Origin: Jidongwangia harbinensis
GTDB taxonomy: Bacteria > Actinomycetota > Actinomycetes > Mycobacteriales > Micromonosporaceae
Reading direction: 5' to 3'
DNA: 64,000 bases
Assembly (NCBI RefSeq): GCF_020216025.1
Contig: NZ_JAIWNC010000033.1
Coordinates: 1-64,000, forward strand
Under the pieces are notes generated by a model that worked only from the letters and a program-made list of their open reading frames with translations, was not told the DNA's origin and made no database searches. Each line of letters begins with the position of its first letter. The stretch's first letter is position 1. Positions 54,736 through 63,158 of this stretch are shown here, one piece after another. A program made the translations under genes and the position numbers.

Positions 54736-55410
54736 ATGACCAGTGCAGCGGACGAGGCGGTGGACACCGCCGAGGAGAGTTACTTCCTCCTGATGGACCC
54801 GGAGTGGGCGCCGGACGACGAGCTGGAAACGCCGCCGTTCGAGGCGATCGTGGGGCTCTGGCCGTTGGCGGAGGACGGCTCCGTCGGCCGATTCCGCAGC
54901 AACCCCGACTACCGGCCGGTGAACGAGAACTCACCGTCCGATCCCCTCGACGCGCTGTTGCGACTCACCATGGGCGGGGATGCGGAGGTGGAGCAGCTGC
55001 AGCTCATGCTCCGCGACTGCCTGGTGGACCAGGCGATGAACGGCGACGGACGCCCGCTGATCGGCAAATCTCCGGATGACGTTCCCTGCGCCATCGTGGC
55101 AACCAGTACGCCGCACCAAGCCCGCATCGCGGCGCCGGACTGGCGGCGGTCAGACCTCGACGAGGTCGCGGCATCGCTGTCGGACGGCATGGACCTGCTG
55201 GTGAACCCTGGTGGACCGGCCTCCGTGCGGCTGACCGGGGACTTCATCCGGGCCACTGCGGCGATGAGCGAGGACGAGGTCAGCGCGGCTCGTGCGGCGT
55301 TCCGGCCGGAGGACCAGATCACGATCGTACCCGCCGATGAGGGTCACGACGCCGAAGTCGTGCGCGGCGAGCAGGACGACGAGTCGAGAGGGCGGGCGGA
55401 TGCCGGCTGA
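54736..55410 (+). CDS. T7SS-associated protein, tandem copy 1
   Basis: 224 residues. S-Y-F-L-L-M-D-P-E-W-A-P-D begins the conserved part, followed by P-P-F-E-A-I-V-G-L-W-P-L-A-E-D-G-S-V-G and S-P-S-D-P-L-D-A-L-L-R-L. Streptomyces/actinoplanete proteins of this type are, as far as I recall, named 'type VII secretion system-associated protein'. The C-terminal half is an SseB-like alpha/beta domain (F-R-L-T-G-D-F type strands). No signal peptide. Its stop overlaps the start of copy 2. Confidence 0.8.
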   Translation: MTSAADEAVDTAEESYFLLMDPEWAPDDELETPPFEAIVGLWPLAEDGSVGRFRSNPDYRPVNENSPSDPLDALLRLTMGGDAEVEQLQLMLRDCLVDQAMNGDGRPLIGKSPDDVPCAIVATSTPHQARIAAPDWRRSDLDEVAASLSDGMDLLVNPGGPASVRLTGDFIRATAAMSEDEVSAARAAFRPEDQITIVPADEGHDAEVVRGEQDDESRGRADAG

Positions 55411-56053
55411 CGAGCAGGACATGGAGAACTACTTCCTTCTGATGGACCCGGACTGGCGTCCGCAACCCGACGAAGAGGTGCCGCCGATCGAGGCGGTGAT
55501 CGGATTGTGGCCGCTCGCCGCGGACGGCTCGGTGGGGCCTTTCCGCAGCAATCCGGGCTACGAGCCGCGTGATGAGAACCCGGTGACAGATCCACTGGAC
55601 GCGATGCTGCGCCTAACGATGCAGGGACGGGCCCCGGCGGAGCAGTTGCAGTTGCTGATGCGCGACGCGTTGTTCGAGGTCGCGCTCAACGGCGATCAGC
55701 GCCCGCTGATCGTCAAGTCACCGGACGACGTACGCTGCGTGGTGGTGGCCACCAGCATGCCGCAGGTACGCCGGATCAGCGCGCCGCAGTGGCAGCACCA
55801 GGACCTCACCGGCGTGGTGTCGCTGCTCCCGGACGGTGTGGACGTGCTGTTCAACCCGGGCGGTGCGGTGCCGTTCCGGCTGACGGGGGACTTCCTCCGC
55901 GAGACCACGATCATGAGCGACGAAGAGGTGGCGGCCGCCTACGAGACGTTGCGCGCGGAACAGGGCGATCAGCGCATCGAGGTGCTGCCGTGGGTGATCG
56001 GCGAGGACGACACCGAGGTCACCGTGGAAGCCGTACCCGCACAGGGCAAGTAA
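55400..56053 (+). CDS. T7SS-associated protein, tandem copy 2
   Basis: 217 residues, clear paralogue of the preceding gene: N-Y-F-L-L-M-D-P-D-W-R-P, V-G-P-F-R-S-N-P-G-Y-E-P, V-T-D-P-L-D-A-M-L-R-L, then I-S-A-P-Q-W-Q-H and P-F-R-L-T-G-D-F-L. ATG 55400 lies inside the end of copy 1. The duplication inside one operon suggests subfunctions or matching of different substrates. Confidence 0.8.
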   Translation: MPADEQDMENYFLLMDPDWRPQPDEEVPPIEAVIGLWPLAADGSVGPFRSNPGYEPRDENPVTDPLDAMLRLTMQGRAPAEQLQLLMRDALFEVALNGDQRPLIVKSPDDVRCVVVATSMPQVRRISAPQWQHQDLTGVVSLLPDGVDVLFNPGGAVPFRLTGDFLRETTIMSDEEVAAAYETLRAEQGDQRIEVLPWVIGEDDTEVTVEAVPAQGK

Positions 56054-56054
56054 C

Positions 56055-57338
56055 ATGATCGACCTTTCCTTCGCCGGCGACCTGCACCTTCTGCTCCTGC
56101 GGGCGGCCGGTCGGATCCCGGACGCCGAGCTGACGGGGCTGCGCGGGGCACTCGCCGAGGGACACCTCGATCGGTGCGCCGTGAGCCTGGCCGGCCGATT
56201 CCTGATGACCACGGCCGAACTCGAGCTACTGCGGCGGCTCGCGCCGGACATCGACCTGCCGCGGCCCGCTGCCGACCCGGTCGACGAGCCACCCGGCGCA
56301 TACTTCATCCCCGTCCCACCGGGGATGCTCGGCTCCTCCGGTGTCTCCGTACCGGCGTTGCTCGACGTGACGGGTGACCCCTCCGCCGTCGACCGGTACG
56401 ACCTGGCCGTGCTGGCGGCTCTTGATCTCGACGAAGTGGTGGGAGTCTGGCGGGGCTGGCGGGTGACGGTGTGGGACGACGGCGCCGCGGCGGCCCGGGT
56501 CTACGTGATCGAGTCCGCCGCGACGGCGGACGAGCTGCCAGCCGTCACCGCGGCTGCGCAGCAGGCGCTCATCGGCGAGGGCGACACTTCCTCTCAGGTC
56601 GAGGTCTACGGTCCGGGGCTGCCGCTGCCGGCGTATCAGCGGACGGCGCGAGCACACGCCGCACTCATCTGGGCTTCCGCTCCGGCCACGGCGATCCGCG
56701 TGGCGAGTCCCGGGCCCGTCGCCGTGACGGTCGACGGAGATGAACGGACCGCAGCGCTGGAGTACCTGCGCGCGGCCCCCATCATCGCGGCGACGCCGGG
56801 CACGCCGGCCGTGCGGACCGACGGCCAGTGGGTCTGGCTGGAGGCCCTCACCGAAGACCTCGACCGGCATGGCGCGCTCGCCGATCCGGCTCTGCTGGAG
56901 CACCTGCGCGCCGTCGAATACAACCTTGCCGTTGTGGACGCGGTCGACGCGCACCGGGCCCTGTCAGCCCTGCAGCACCGCGCGCCGGGTGCGGCGCCGG
57001 TCCAAGGAGCCGAAACCGGTATGGACGCCGGGACCGCTCGCGTACTGGCCGCCCAGAAACTGGTAGAGGTGCAGGATCCGGACACACCGCTGCGCCTGGC
57101 CGATGAGCCGCCGGCGGAGTACGCCTGGTGCTGGGTTTTCCCCTTCAACTCCGAGAAATGGTTTCGCACCGGCACGTTCACCTCCGCCGTGCTCAGTGGT
57201 CCGGTGGTGGTGGACAAGGACGGCGGTGCCGTGTGGATCGCGCCGTCCGCGCCCCCACTGGAGGAATGGCTCAACGGCCATGCCGCCGAGCGGGGCTTCG
57301 CCCCCGTCCCCGTGCCGGACATGCCAGATCTCTGGTGA
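56055..57338 (+). CDS. T7SS-associated protein with Imm35/YrhB-like C-terminus
   Basis: 427 residues, starting one base after the previous stop. The N-terminal part is helical/acidic and unassigned. The C-terminal ~90 residues read C-W-V-F-P-F-N-S-E-K-W-F-R-T-G, P-V-V-V-D-K-D-G-G-A-V-W-I-A-P-S and P-P-L-E-E-W-L, matching the Imm35/YrhB immunity-protein fold of polymorphic-toxin systems. An immunity or binding role toward a toxin of this locus is inferred. The stop overlaps the next start (GTGA). Confidence 0.65.
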   Translation: MIDLSFAGDLHLLLLRAAGRIPDAELTGLRGALAEGHLDRCAVSLAGRFLMTTAELELLRRLAPDIDLPRPAADPVDEPPGAYFIPVPPGMLGSSGVSVPALLDVTGDPSAVDRYDLAVLAALDLDEVVGVWRGWRVTVWDDGAAAARVYVIESAATADELPAVTAAAQQALIGEGDTSSQVEVYGPGLPLPAYQRTARAHAALIWASAPATAIRVASPGPVAVTVDGDERTAALEYLRAAPIIAATPGTPAVRTDGQWVWLEALTEDLDRHGALADPALLEHLRAVEYNLAVVDAVDAHRALSALQHRAPGAAPVQGAETGMDAGTARVLAAQKLVEVQDPDTPLRLADEPPAEYAWCWVFPFNSEKWFRTGTFTSAVLSGPVVVDKDGGAVWIAPSAPPLEEWLNGHAAERGFAPVPVPDMPDLW

Positions 57339-58303
57339 GCATCTTCGTCTCCGTCGCGGCGTACCGCGATCCGGAATTGGTGCCGACCGTGCTGGACTGC
57401 CTGGCCAAGGCGCGGCACCCCGACGACCTGCGGATCGTCGTCAACTGGCAGCACCTGGGCGACGAGGACGTATCCGCCATCCGGGACGACCCCCGGGTCG
57501 AGATCATCGAGTTCGACGCCCGGCAGAGCCGGGGCGCCTGCTGGGCCCGGGCGGAGAACATGCGCCACTACCGGCCCGCCGACTGGTTCCTGCAGGTCGA
57601 CAGCCACACGCGCTTCGCGCAGGATTGGGACGTACGGTGCGCAGCGGCCGCACTGTCCACCGGCGCCGCCAAACCGATCCTCAGCGGCTACCCCTCGATG
57701 TACGACCCGGGCAGCGAGTTCACCGGCGCCGGCGAACCCACCCGCATCGTCGGGGACGACTGGTCGGGCGACGGCATACCCACGTTCCGGCAGGAGGTCG
57801 TGCCGCAGTGGCAGACGCTCGGCCGGCCGGAGCGGGCGCGCTTCCTCGCCGCCGGCTTCCTGTTCGCGCTGGGCTCCTTCCCCGTCGAGGTGCCGTACGA
57901 CCCGACCATCTACTTCCACGGCGAGGAGATCACTCTCTCCGTCCGCGCCTACACGTGGGGCTACGACCTCTTCCATCCCACCGAGGTGCTCGCGTGGCAC
58001 TTCTACATCCGCGAGGAGCGCCCCCGGCACTGGGACGATCACGACGGTTCGCACGCCGGCCGGCACTGGTACGTCCGCGAGAAGGCCAGCCGGCGCCGGG
58101 TGGGCAATATTCTGCGCCACCCGGCGGTCGGGCGGCTGGCGATGGGCCCGGTTCGCCCGGCCGCCGCCTACGCCGAGTATGCGGGCATCGACTTCCACGC
58201 CCGGACCTACACCGAGCATGCCAAGGTGGGTCTCGCACCGCCGGAGCCGGTTGCGGCCGTACTCCACCATGACTCGAAGTCCGGATATTCGGTATCGCAT
58301 TGA
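57335..58303 (+). CDS. Glycosyltransferase of the GlcNAc-transferase (Skp1-GnT-like) family
   Basis: 322 residues. GT-A-like start S-I-F-V-S-V-A-A-Y-R-D-P-E-L, then W-F-L-Q-V-D-S-H-T-R-F (the D-x-H metal motif), G-E-E-I-T-L-S-V-R-A-Y-T-W-G-Y-D-L and W-H-F-Y. These features match the bacterial members of the polypeptide GlcNAc-transferase family. GTG 57335 overlaps the stop of the Imm35-like gene. In this operon it may glycosylate a T7SS component or the giant's Ser/Thr/Pro-rich segment. Confidence 0.8.
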   Translation: MSIFVSVAAYRDPELVPTVLDCLAKARHPDDLRIVVNWQHLGDEDVSAIRDDPRVEIIEFDARQSRGACWARAENMRHYRPADWFLQVDSHTRFAQDWDVRCAAAALSTGAAKPILSGYPSMYDPGSEFTGAGEPTRIVGDDWSGDGIPTFRQEVVPQWQTLGRPERARFLAAGFLFALGSFPVEVPYDPTIYFHGEEITLSVRAYTWGYDLFHPTEVLAWHFYIREERPRHWDDHDGSHAGRHWYVREKASRRRVGNILRHPAVGRLAMGPVRPAAAYAEYAGIDFHARTYTEHAKVGLAPPEPVAAVLHHDSKSGYSVSH

Positions 58304-58775
58304 AACCAGGTGGCCTCCACGTCGTGGAAGCCCGCTGCCGGCCCACGTGCCAGAAGTTCTCATCCACAGCGGACGCCATCCGGCTCGAACGGTGCTCATC
58401 CGTCGAGCGTGGCCCCTGTCCTGTCGGCCTTGCGCGCACCGCTTCTACCAGCCTGACCGGGGCGCGGACGTCTTCTCACTCGGTGTGGACGATGACAGCC
58501 GGACTGGCTCTGCGTCGGGTGGCCGCCCCGGTGCAGGTGTGAGACGCCGACCTGGTCTCGTCCCGAACGGCGGTGATGTGACGCCGGCCGGACCGCAGTT
58601 CATCCGCCCGGAAGGGAGCGCACCGGGCGCGCCGTCCGGGCACCGTAGGCAAACGACTCCGACAGGGAAGATGACGCCGCGGTAATCGAGCGGCGACCTG
58701 GCGGAAAGACCAGGATAGTCAAGAAGCACGAGACGCCGGGCGAGTCCGATCCCGGCCGACGTGCTCGCCTCGCCG
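58304..58775. other. Intergenic, no gene seen
   Basis: About 470 bases after the glycosyltransferase gene. Short frames lack recognisable domains. A GC-rich stretch is present, but no convincing terminator or RNA gene was identified. It marks the right border of the intact T7SS island. Confidence 0.45.
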
Positions 58776-59345
58776 GCCTACGCCAAAGCCCGTGAGTTCA
58801 CCGCCGAGGCCCGCGCGGCGGGCCTGACCGCGGCGCTTTCGGACCTGGCGATGACCTGGGATGTCGTCCGTCAGGAACTGGCCGGCACGGTCCCGGCGGC
58901 CGCGACGGTGGGCGACTCCATCCTGGGGATCAACTCCGGAGCCAAACGCAGCGTCGACGGCACGACCGCTATGCCGTGACCGCCGACCGGATCAACGAGA
59001 GCGGCGAGGTCTGGGCGACCGTCACGTTCTCCGCCCGGTGGGTCTTCCTCGCGGCCGGTTCGCTCGGCACCACCCGGCTGCTGGTGGAGAGCCGGGCCAA
59101 GGGCCTGCTGCCTGGCATCACCCCGGAGGTCGGTAGGCCGGGCCTGGAGCGTACCGTGCGGATCATCAGCGCGGCCGGGCTGCTGCGCGCGATCACTTTC
59201 TTCGCCTTCGCGTCCAGCCAGGGCTCCTTCATCCAGATGCTCGGCCTGGGTACCGGACTGGCGATCGTGCTGGACGCCACGCTGGTCCGGGGCGTGCTGG
59301 TGCCCGCTCTGATGGTCATGATGGGGCGCTTTGGCCACCTCGGCC
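58776..59345 (+). pseudogene. GMC oxidoreductase fragment joined to MMPL transporter fragment
   Basis: The first part (58776-59110) has A-R-E-F-T-A-E-A-R-A-A-G-L, V-V-R-Q-E-L-A-G-T and I-N-S-G-A-K-R-S, then after a frame change T-A-D-R-I-N-E-S-G-E-V and F-L-A-A-G-S-L-G-T-T-R-L-L: two pieces of a GMC-family (cholesterol-oxidase-like) enzyme lacking the FAD-binding start and C-terminus. From ~59125 it turns into the end of an MMPL/RND transporter (G-L-E-R-T-V-R-I-I-S-A-A-G-L-L, G-T-G-L-A-I-V-L-D-A-T-L-V-R-G). The frame continues to 59479. It looks like a deletion fusion of two genes. Confidence 0.75.
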
Positions 59346-59607
59346 CGAGCCCGCGGAACACGGCGACCGGAACGCGGTTCTGCCGTCCGATTCACCGGCC
59401 CCGGCGCCCCGCTGAGACCACTCCCGGCCGGACCGGTCTTCCGGTCCTCGGTGCGTACCACCAGTGGGGTAGCACTTGACCCTTCTCGGGGGGCGATCGC
59501 ACGTGACCTACTCCGTTAGTTTTCCCTGGCGTCGGGGGCTCGGTGGGGACGTGCCCGAAGACGGCACCACCGCTGCCTGTCGACTACCGGGAAAGGAGTG
59601 CGGTCCA

Positions 59608-60258
59608 GTGGAAGGCGTCGACGTCCTGCACCGCCCCATCCGGGTCGCCGTGCACGCGACTGATCCGCTCAGCCGGGCCGGCCTGGTCGGCCTGCTGAGC
59701 GGCCGAGCCGAGGTCACCGTGGTTCGCCTGCCGGAACCGACCCCGGACGTGCTCGTCGTCTCGGTCCCGCGGCTGGGCGTGGCGTCGATCGAACTGCTGC
59801 GCCGGTTGGCCACCGAGGTCGGCGTGCCGACCGTGCTCGTCACCAGCGACGTCACCGAGAGGCAGCTCGTGGCATTGGTGAAGTACCGGATCGTGTCCGT
59901 GCTCCCGGTGGCCGCGGCCACCGGCGAGCGGTTGACGCAGAGCGTCACCGCCGCCGCGGCCGGCGGCGCCATTCTGCCGGCGCGGATGGTCGGTTATCTC
60001 ATTGCGCACATCAATCACCTCATGGAACAGCGGCGCGTGATGGACCGCCGTTATCCCGGAAGCCGCGCGGGCCTGGCGCCGGGCGAGGTGGATGTGCTGC
60101 GGCTGGTGGCTGAAGGACTCGACACCGACAAGATCGCCGTCATGCTGAGTTCCTCGACGCGCGCGGTGCAGAACCGGCTGTACGTGCTGACCCGGCGGCT
60201 CGGTCTGCGCAATCGCTCGCACGCTGTGGCGTACGCGATTCGCGCCGGGGTCCTGTGA
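59608..60258 (+). CDS. LuxR/NarL-type regulator with atypical receiver domain (paralogue 2)
   Basis: 216 residues, paralogue of 8,160-8,783. N-terminus V-E-G-V-D-V-L, receiver-like half (I-R-V-A-V-H-A-T-D-P-L-S-R-A-G-L), then LuxR HTH (L-A-P-G-E-V-D-V-L-R-L-V-A-E-G-L-D-T, N-R-S-H-A-V-A-Y-A-I-R-A-G). The phospho-Asp position reads L-V-V-S, so the usual acceptor is missing. GTG 59608 has AAAGGAG 9 bases upstream; the open frame extends to 59476 without a ribosome site. It is not linked to a neighbouring operon. Confidence 0.85.
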   Translation: MEGVDVLHRPIRVAVHATDPLSRAGLVGLLSGRAEVTVVRLPEPTPDVLVVSVPRLGVASIELLRRLATEVGVPTVLVTSDVTERQLVALVKYRIVSVLPVAAATGERLTQSVTAAAAGGAILPARMVGYLIAHINHLMEQRRVMDRRYPGSRAGLAPGEVDVLRLVAEGLDTDKIAVMLSSSTRAVQNRLYVLTRRLGLRNRSHAVAYAIRAGVL

Positions 60259-60333
60259 CCTGACTGCGGCGTGTCCCGGTACCGATTGGCGCGGCGCCGG
60301 TATAGACCGAGCCTCGAACCGTGAAGATCGTCG

Positions 60334-60650
60334 ATGTATACCCGCCTGGCGGGCGGGCCGGTGCACCCGGCGTGGCGGCCGCTCGGCAGCCGGCGGACGC
60401 TGGTGACGGGTGCCAGCCCGTTGGTGGACACGGTGCTGGCGGAGCTGCGTGATGCCGGCGGCCGGCACGGCGGCAGCGTCCGGCACACCGCCACGGAATT
60501 GGCCGGGGACGAGCCGTAAGACGCGGAGTTCACCCTGGCCGGCGACCCGGCCCTGGGCGAGGAGGGATTCGCACTCGGCCGCCACCGCAGGCGCCCGACC
60601 GTGCGGGCGTCCGGGCCACGCGGCCTGCTGTACGGCCTGGTAACCGGGCG
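60334..60650 (+). pseudogene. Alpha-glucuronidase-like (GH67) N-terminal fragment
   Basis: The frame starting at 60334 (H-P-A-W-R-P-L, G-A-S-P-L-V-D-T-V-L-A-E-L-R, then S-V-R-H-T-A-T-E-L) is closed by TAA 60517-60519 and continues in the same frame with P-A-L-G-E-E-G-F-A-L and A-S-G-P-R-G-L-L-Y-G-L. The layout fits the N-terminal non-catalytic domain of GH67 alpha-glucuronidases. The catalytic barrel is absent. Family call moderate. Confidence 0.4.
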
Positions 60651-60930
60651 GGGCCAGCGCAGCAGGTTCAGTGCCGCCAGTCCGGGGAGGTGGGTTTCCA
60701 GGGCTGTCCCGTTGAGGTCAGCGGTTATCGAGTAGGTACGCCCGATTGCCTTGGCCGCGTGCTGAAGGTGGATGTCGGCGTCGAAATCGACGACCGTGCC
60801 GTGCACGTCGCTGTAGATCGCGACGAGGTGGCGCGCTAGTCGTTCGGTCAGCGGGCTGTCGCCGGCGTCCGGACTTCCGGTTGTGTCAGCGCCGGCGGCG
60901 GTGCTGGGCTGAGACGCCAGACGATGACGG
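60640..60930 (-). pseudogene. Methylase-like protein fragment
   Basis: On the minus strand: L-T-E-R-L-A-R-H-L-V-A-I-Y-S, G-T-V-V-D-F-D-A-D-I-H-L, A-A-K-A-I-G-R-T-Y and L-N-L-L-R-W-P-R-P. This resembles the end of actinobacterial DNA-methylase-like or amino-group methyltransferase-like proteins containing a V-D-F-D-x-D strand. No start, and the frame runs into unrelated sequence at both sides, so it is a fragment. Confidence 0.35.
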
Positions 60931-60933
60931 CCC

Positions 60934-60952
60934 TGTACTACAGCTGCGGATC
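60934..60952 (+). repeat. 19-bp direct repeat, left copy
   Basis: TGTACTACAGCTGCGGATC, identical to 61721-61739. The two copies bracket the lipoprotein gene 770 bp apart. The right copy lies directly before an IS701-type transposase remnant. Confidence 0.9.
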
Positions 60953-61130
60953 TTTCAGGCGAGATGAACGCTGGGCGGTTGTCCCATCTTCGTAGGGCTG
61001 TGGGTAGCGGGTCGCCGGGCCGTCCGCTCGGTCTCGAGATCAGCGAGTTTGCCTGAAGATCAGTTCGTTGCCCATCGCAAGATCGGCCGGGTCTGACAAG
61101 TCTCTGACAACCGGACGCCACGATGCCTTC

Positions 61131-61709
61131 ATGGATCTTCGAGCGCTGACCAGAACGTGGGGCCTTGCCGTTGCGGTGGTCGCCTTGGCTGCCCTGACCG
61201 CCTGCGGTGGCGAGCCCGAGACCGACGACAACGTCGCCACCATCGCCGGGAATGGCCCATCTGCCGCCGCGCCCGCCAAGGAGGGTGCGGGCACCGCACC
61301 GGCGGGTGGTGGAGAACGGCCCTTGATCCGGGTCGACACCTCCGAACAGGAGGTGAGCCGCTTACGTAAGGTGTGGGGTGAATGCCTGAAGGCGAACGGC
61401 GCTGAGTTCGTCAGCAACGCTGACGGCAGCGTCAAGGGTATCGAGGATCGGACGTCACCGAAGCAGAATAAGGCTCTCGCCGCCTGCGTGGCCAAGGAGC
61501 CGGAGACGGTCGTGGACCGGGCGGAACGCACCGACCCCCTGTTCAAGGACAAGATTCGCGACCAGGTTACCTGCATGAAGTCACACAAGATCGACGTCGA
61601 CCTAGACCCCGAAGGGGACGGCTTTTCGTTCCCCGATGGGCTCCCGCCGGACAACGTGTACAAATTCGTCGACGAGTGCGAGGTCAAGGTTTTCGGCAAC
61701 GGGGACTGA
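61131..61709 (+). CDS. Small predicted lipoprotein
   Basis: 192 residues. A signal sequence (R-T-W-G-L-A-V-A-V-V-A-L-A-A) ends in the lipobox L-T-A-C at about residues 22-25, followed by a Gly/Ala/Pro linker and a helical domain with paired Cys (W-G-E-C-L, A-A-C-V, T-C-M, D-E-C) that could form disulfides. No family recognised. ATG 61131 gives a proper signal peptide; the frame is open to 61068. Confidence 0.8.
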   Translation: MDLRALTRTWGLAVAVVALAALTACGGEPETDDNVATIAGNGPSAAAPAKEGAGTAPAGGGERPLIRVDTSEQEVSRLRKVWGECLKANGAEFVSNADGSVKGIEDRTSPKQNKALAACVAKEPETVVDRAERTDPLFKDKIRDQVTCMKSHKIDVDLDPEGDGFSFPDGLPPDNVYKFVDECEVKVFGNGD

Positions 61710-61720
61710 CCGATCATCTA

Positions 61721-61739
61721 TGTACTACAGCTGCGGATC
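61721..61739 (+). repeat. 19-bp direct repeat, right copy
   Basis: Exact copy of 60934-60952, starting 12 bases after the lipoprotein stop and 18 bases upstream of the first recognisable transposase codons. Confidence 0.9.
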
Positions 61740-61756
61740 ACGTAACGATGTTGGTT

Positions 61757-62760
61757 GATCGCTGACCTGGTCGGTGGGCTTCTGTCGGACCTGGAGAAGA
61801 GGAACTGCTGGACCCTCGCGCAGCGGGCCGGGAACGGTCCTCCGGGGCGGATGCAGTCTTGTGGCCCGCTGCCACGAGGCCGGGATCCCCACCCAGGTCG
61901 GGTTCGCCACCAAGCTTGATCTCGCGGTCGAGTTGCTTGCCGAGGCGCTCGCCGCGAACGTGCCGTTCGGCTGGGTCACCATGGACGGCGGTTACGGTCA
62001 GTAGCCCAGGTCCGCCACTGGCTGGCCGCCCACGGCCTGCCCTATGTGGTGGCGACCTCGGCGGCGCTGCCGCTGGCCCAGATCAGAGTCCTGCCCGGCG
62101 CGGCGGCGATCACCCGCGCCGACGGGCTGTCGTCCCGGCTGGCCGACGGCGACTGGCAGCGCCGTTCGTGCGGTAAAGGGCAACGCTTCTGTGACTGGGC
62201 CTTCGTACGTCTCGGCGGCAACCTGCACGTCAGCGATGAGAGGCCCGCCGACGGGTTCGCCCACACCGTGCTGTTGCGGCGCTCGATCACCGACCCGGAC
62301 GATGTCACCTACTTCCTCGCACACGCCCCGGATCCGGGCCCGGCGGCCACCCCTCATCCGCATCGCCGGGGCCCGGTGAAAGATCGAGGAGAACAGCGAG
62401 CAAGGCAAAGATCCCATCGGCATCGATAAGTATCAGGTCCAACGCGCCACACTGCACCGCGACACCGCCACCAGCACCGGTAACCAGACCACCGACCTGG
62501 GAAGAGCAGGAGCCCAACGACAACCCGCCCGGCAGGCCCCGACTGGCTGAGTCCGGACCTGCTCACCTACACCAGCGTCGCCGACATCCGGAATCTACTC
62601 GCGCAGACCGTCCTACACGCCCGCCACGGCAGACTGCACAGCCTGCGCTGGATCGCCTGGCGCCTCAAACATAAGATTTGCGCCCAATCAGCCACTACCA
62701 ACGCCGCGGGGGACCCGCTACCAACAGCCCTACAAAATGGGCCAACCGCCCAGCGTTCTT
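61757..62760 (+). pseudogene. IS701-type transposase remnant, internally deleted and frameshifted
   Basis: Recognisable pieces in three frames: G-L-L-S-D-L-E-K-R-N-C-W-T-L-A-Q-R-A-G-N (61757-61856, N-terminus), P-F-G-W-V-T-M-D-G-G-Y-G-Q ending at a stop near 62004, H-W-L-A-A-H-G-L-P-Y-V-V-A-T (next frame), C-D-W-A-F-V-R-L, and a C-terminal R-H-G-R-L-H-S-L-R-W-I-A-W-R-L-K-H-K. About 150 residues between the first and second pieces are missing. No intact catalytic core. Confidence 0.7.
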
Positions 62761-63158
62761 GACGGCCACGGCCACGGGGTCTGCGAGTAGTGAGGAGTTC
62801 GGGTACGAGAAAGAGACGGGTGTTGGCGGCGGCGCTGATTGCTGGCTTGTCCGCGACGTGGCCGGCGCCATTGAGGGAGCCTGAGAGACGAACAGCTTGT
62901 GGGCGTAACCGTCTACGACCTCGGGACGGAAGGCGGCGGCCTTGCCCCAGTCCTAATAGGAATTTTTTAGGTCGGGACGGGTTGGTGCATTGCGGGCAGA
63001 AGCCGAGCCAGGTGGCGAGTTGGTATTGCAGTTGCCGGAGATGCCCGCGGTAGTGCCTGCTGTACCCGGCTTCGGGCGACTACGGGAATGCCGGCGGGGC
63101 CAGCGACTGGTGTGCTGTTCGCACCGATCGCCGCCCCGGCGCTTCTCAGGAGATTCAG
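62761..63158. other. Intergenic, no gene seen
   Basis: About 400 bases between the transposase remnant and the CPBP gene. Short frames on both strands have no protein signatures. The last 20 bases contain the AGGAG ribosome site of the next gene. Confidence 0.45.

Noticed and set aside
59476..59607. N-terminal extension of the second LuxR regulator
   Set aside because: The 44 extra residues have no ribosome site and no counterpart in the paralogue, while GTG 59608 has AAAGGAG upstream.
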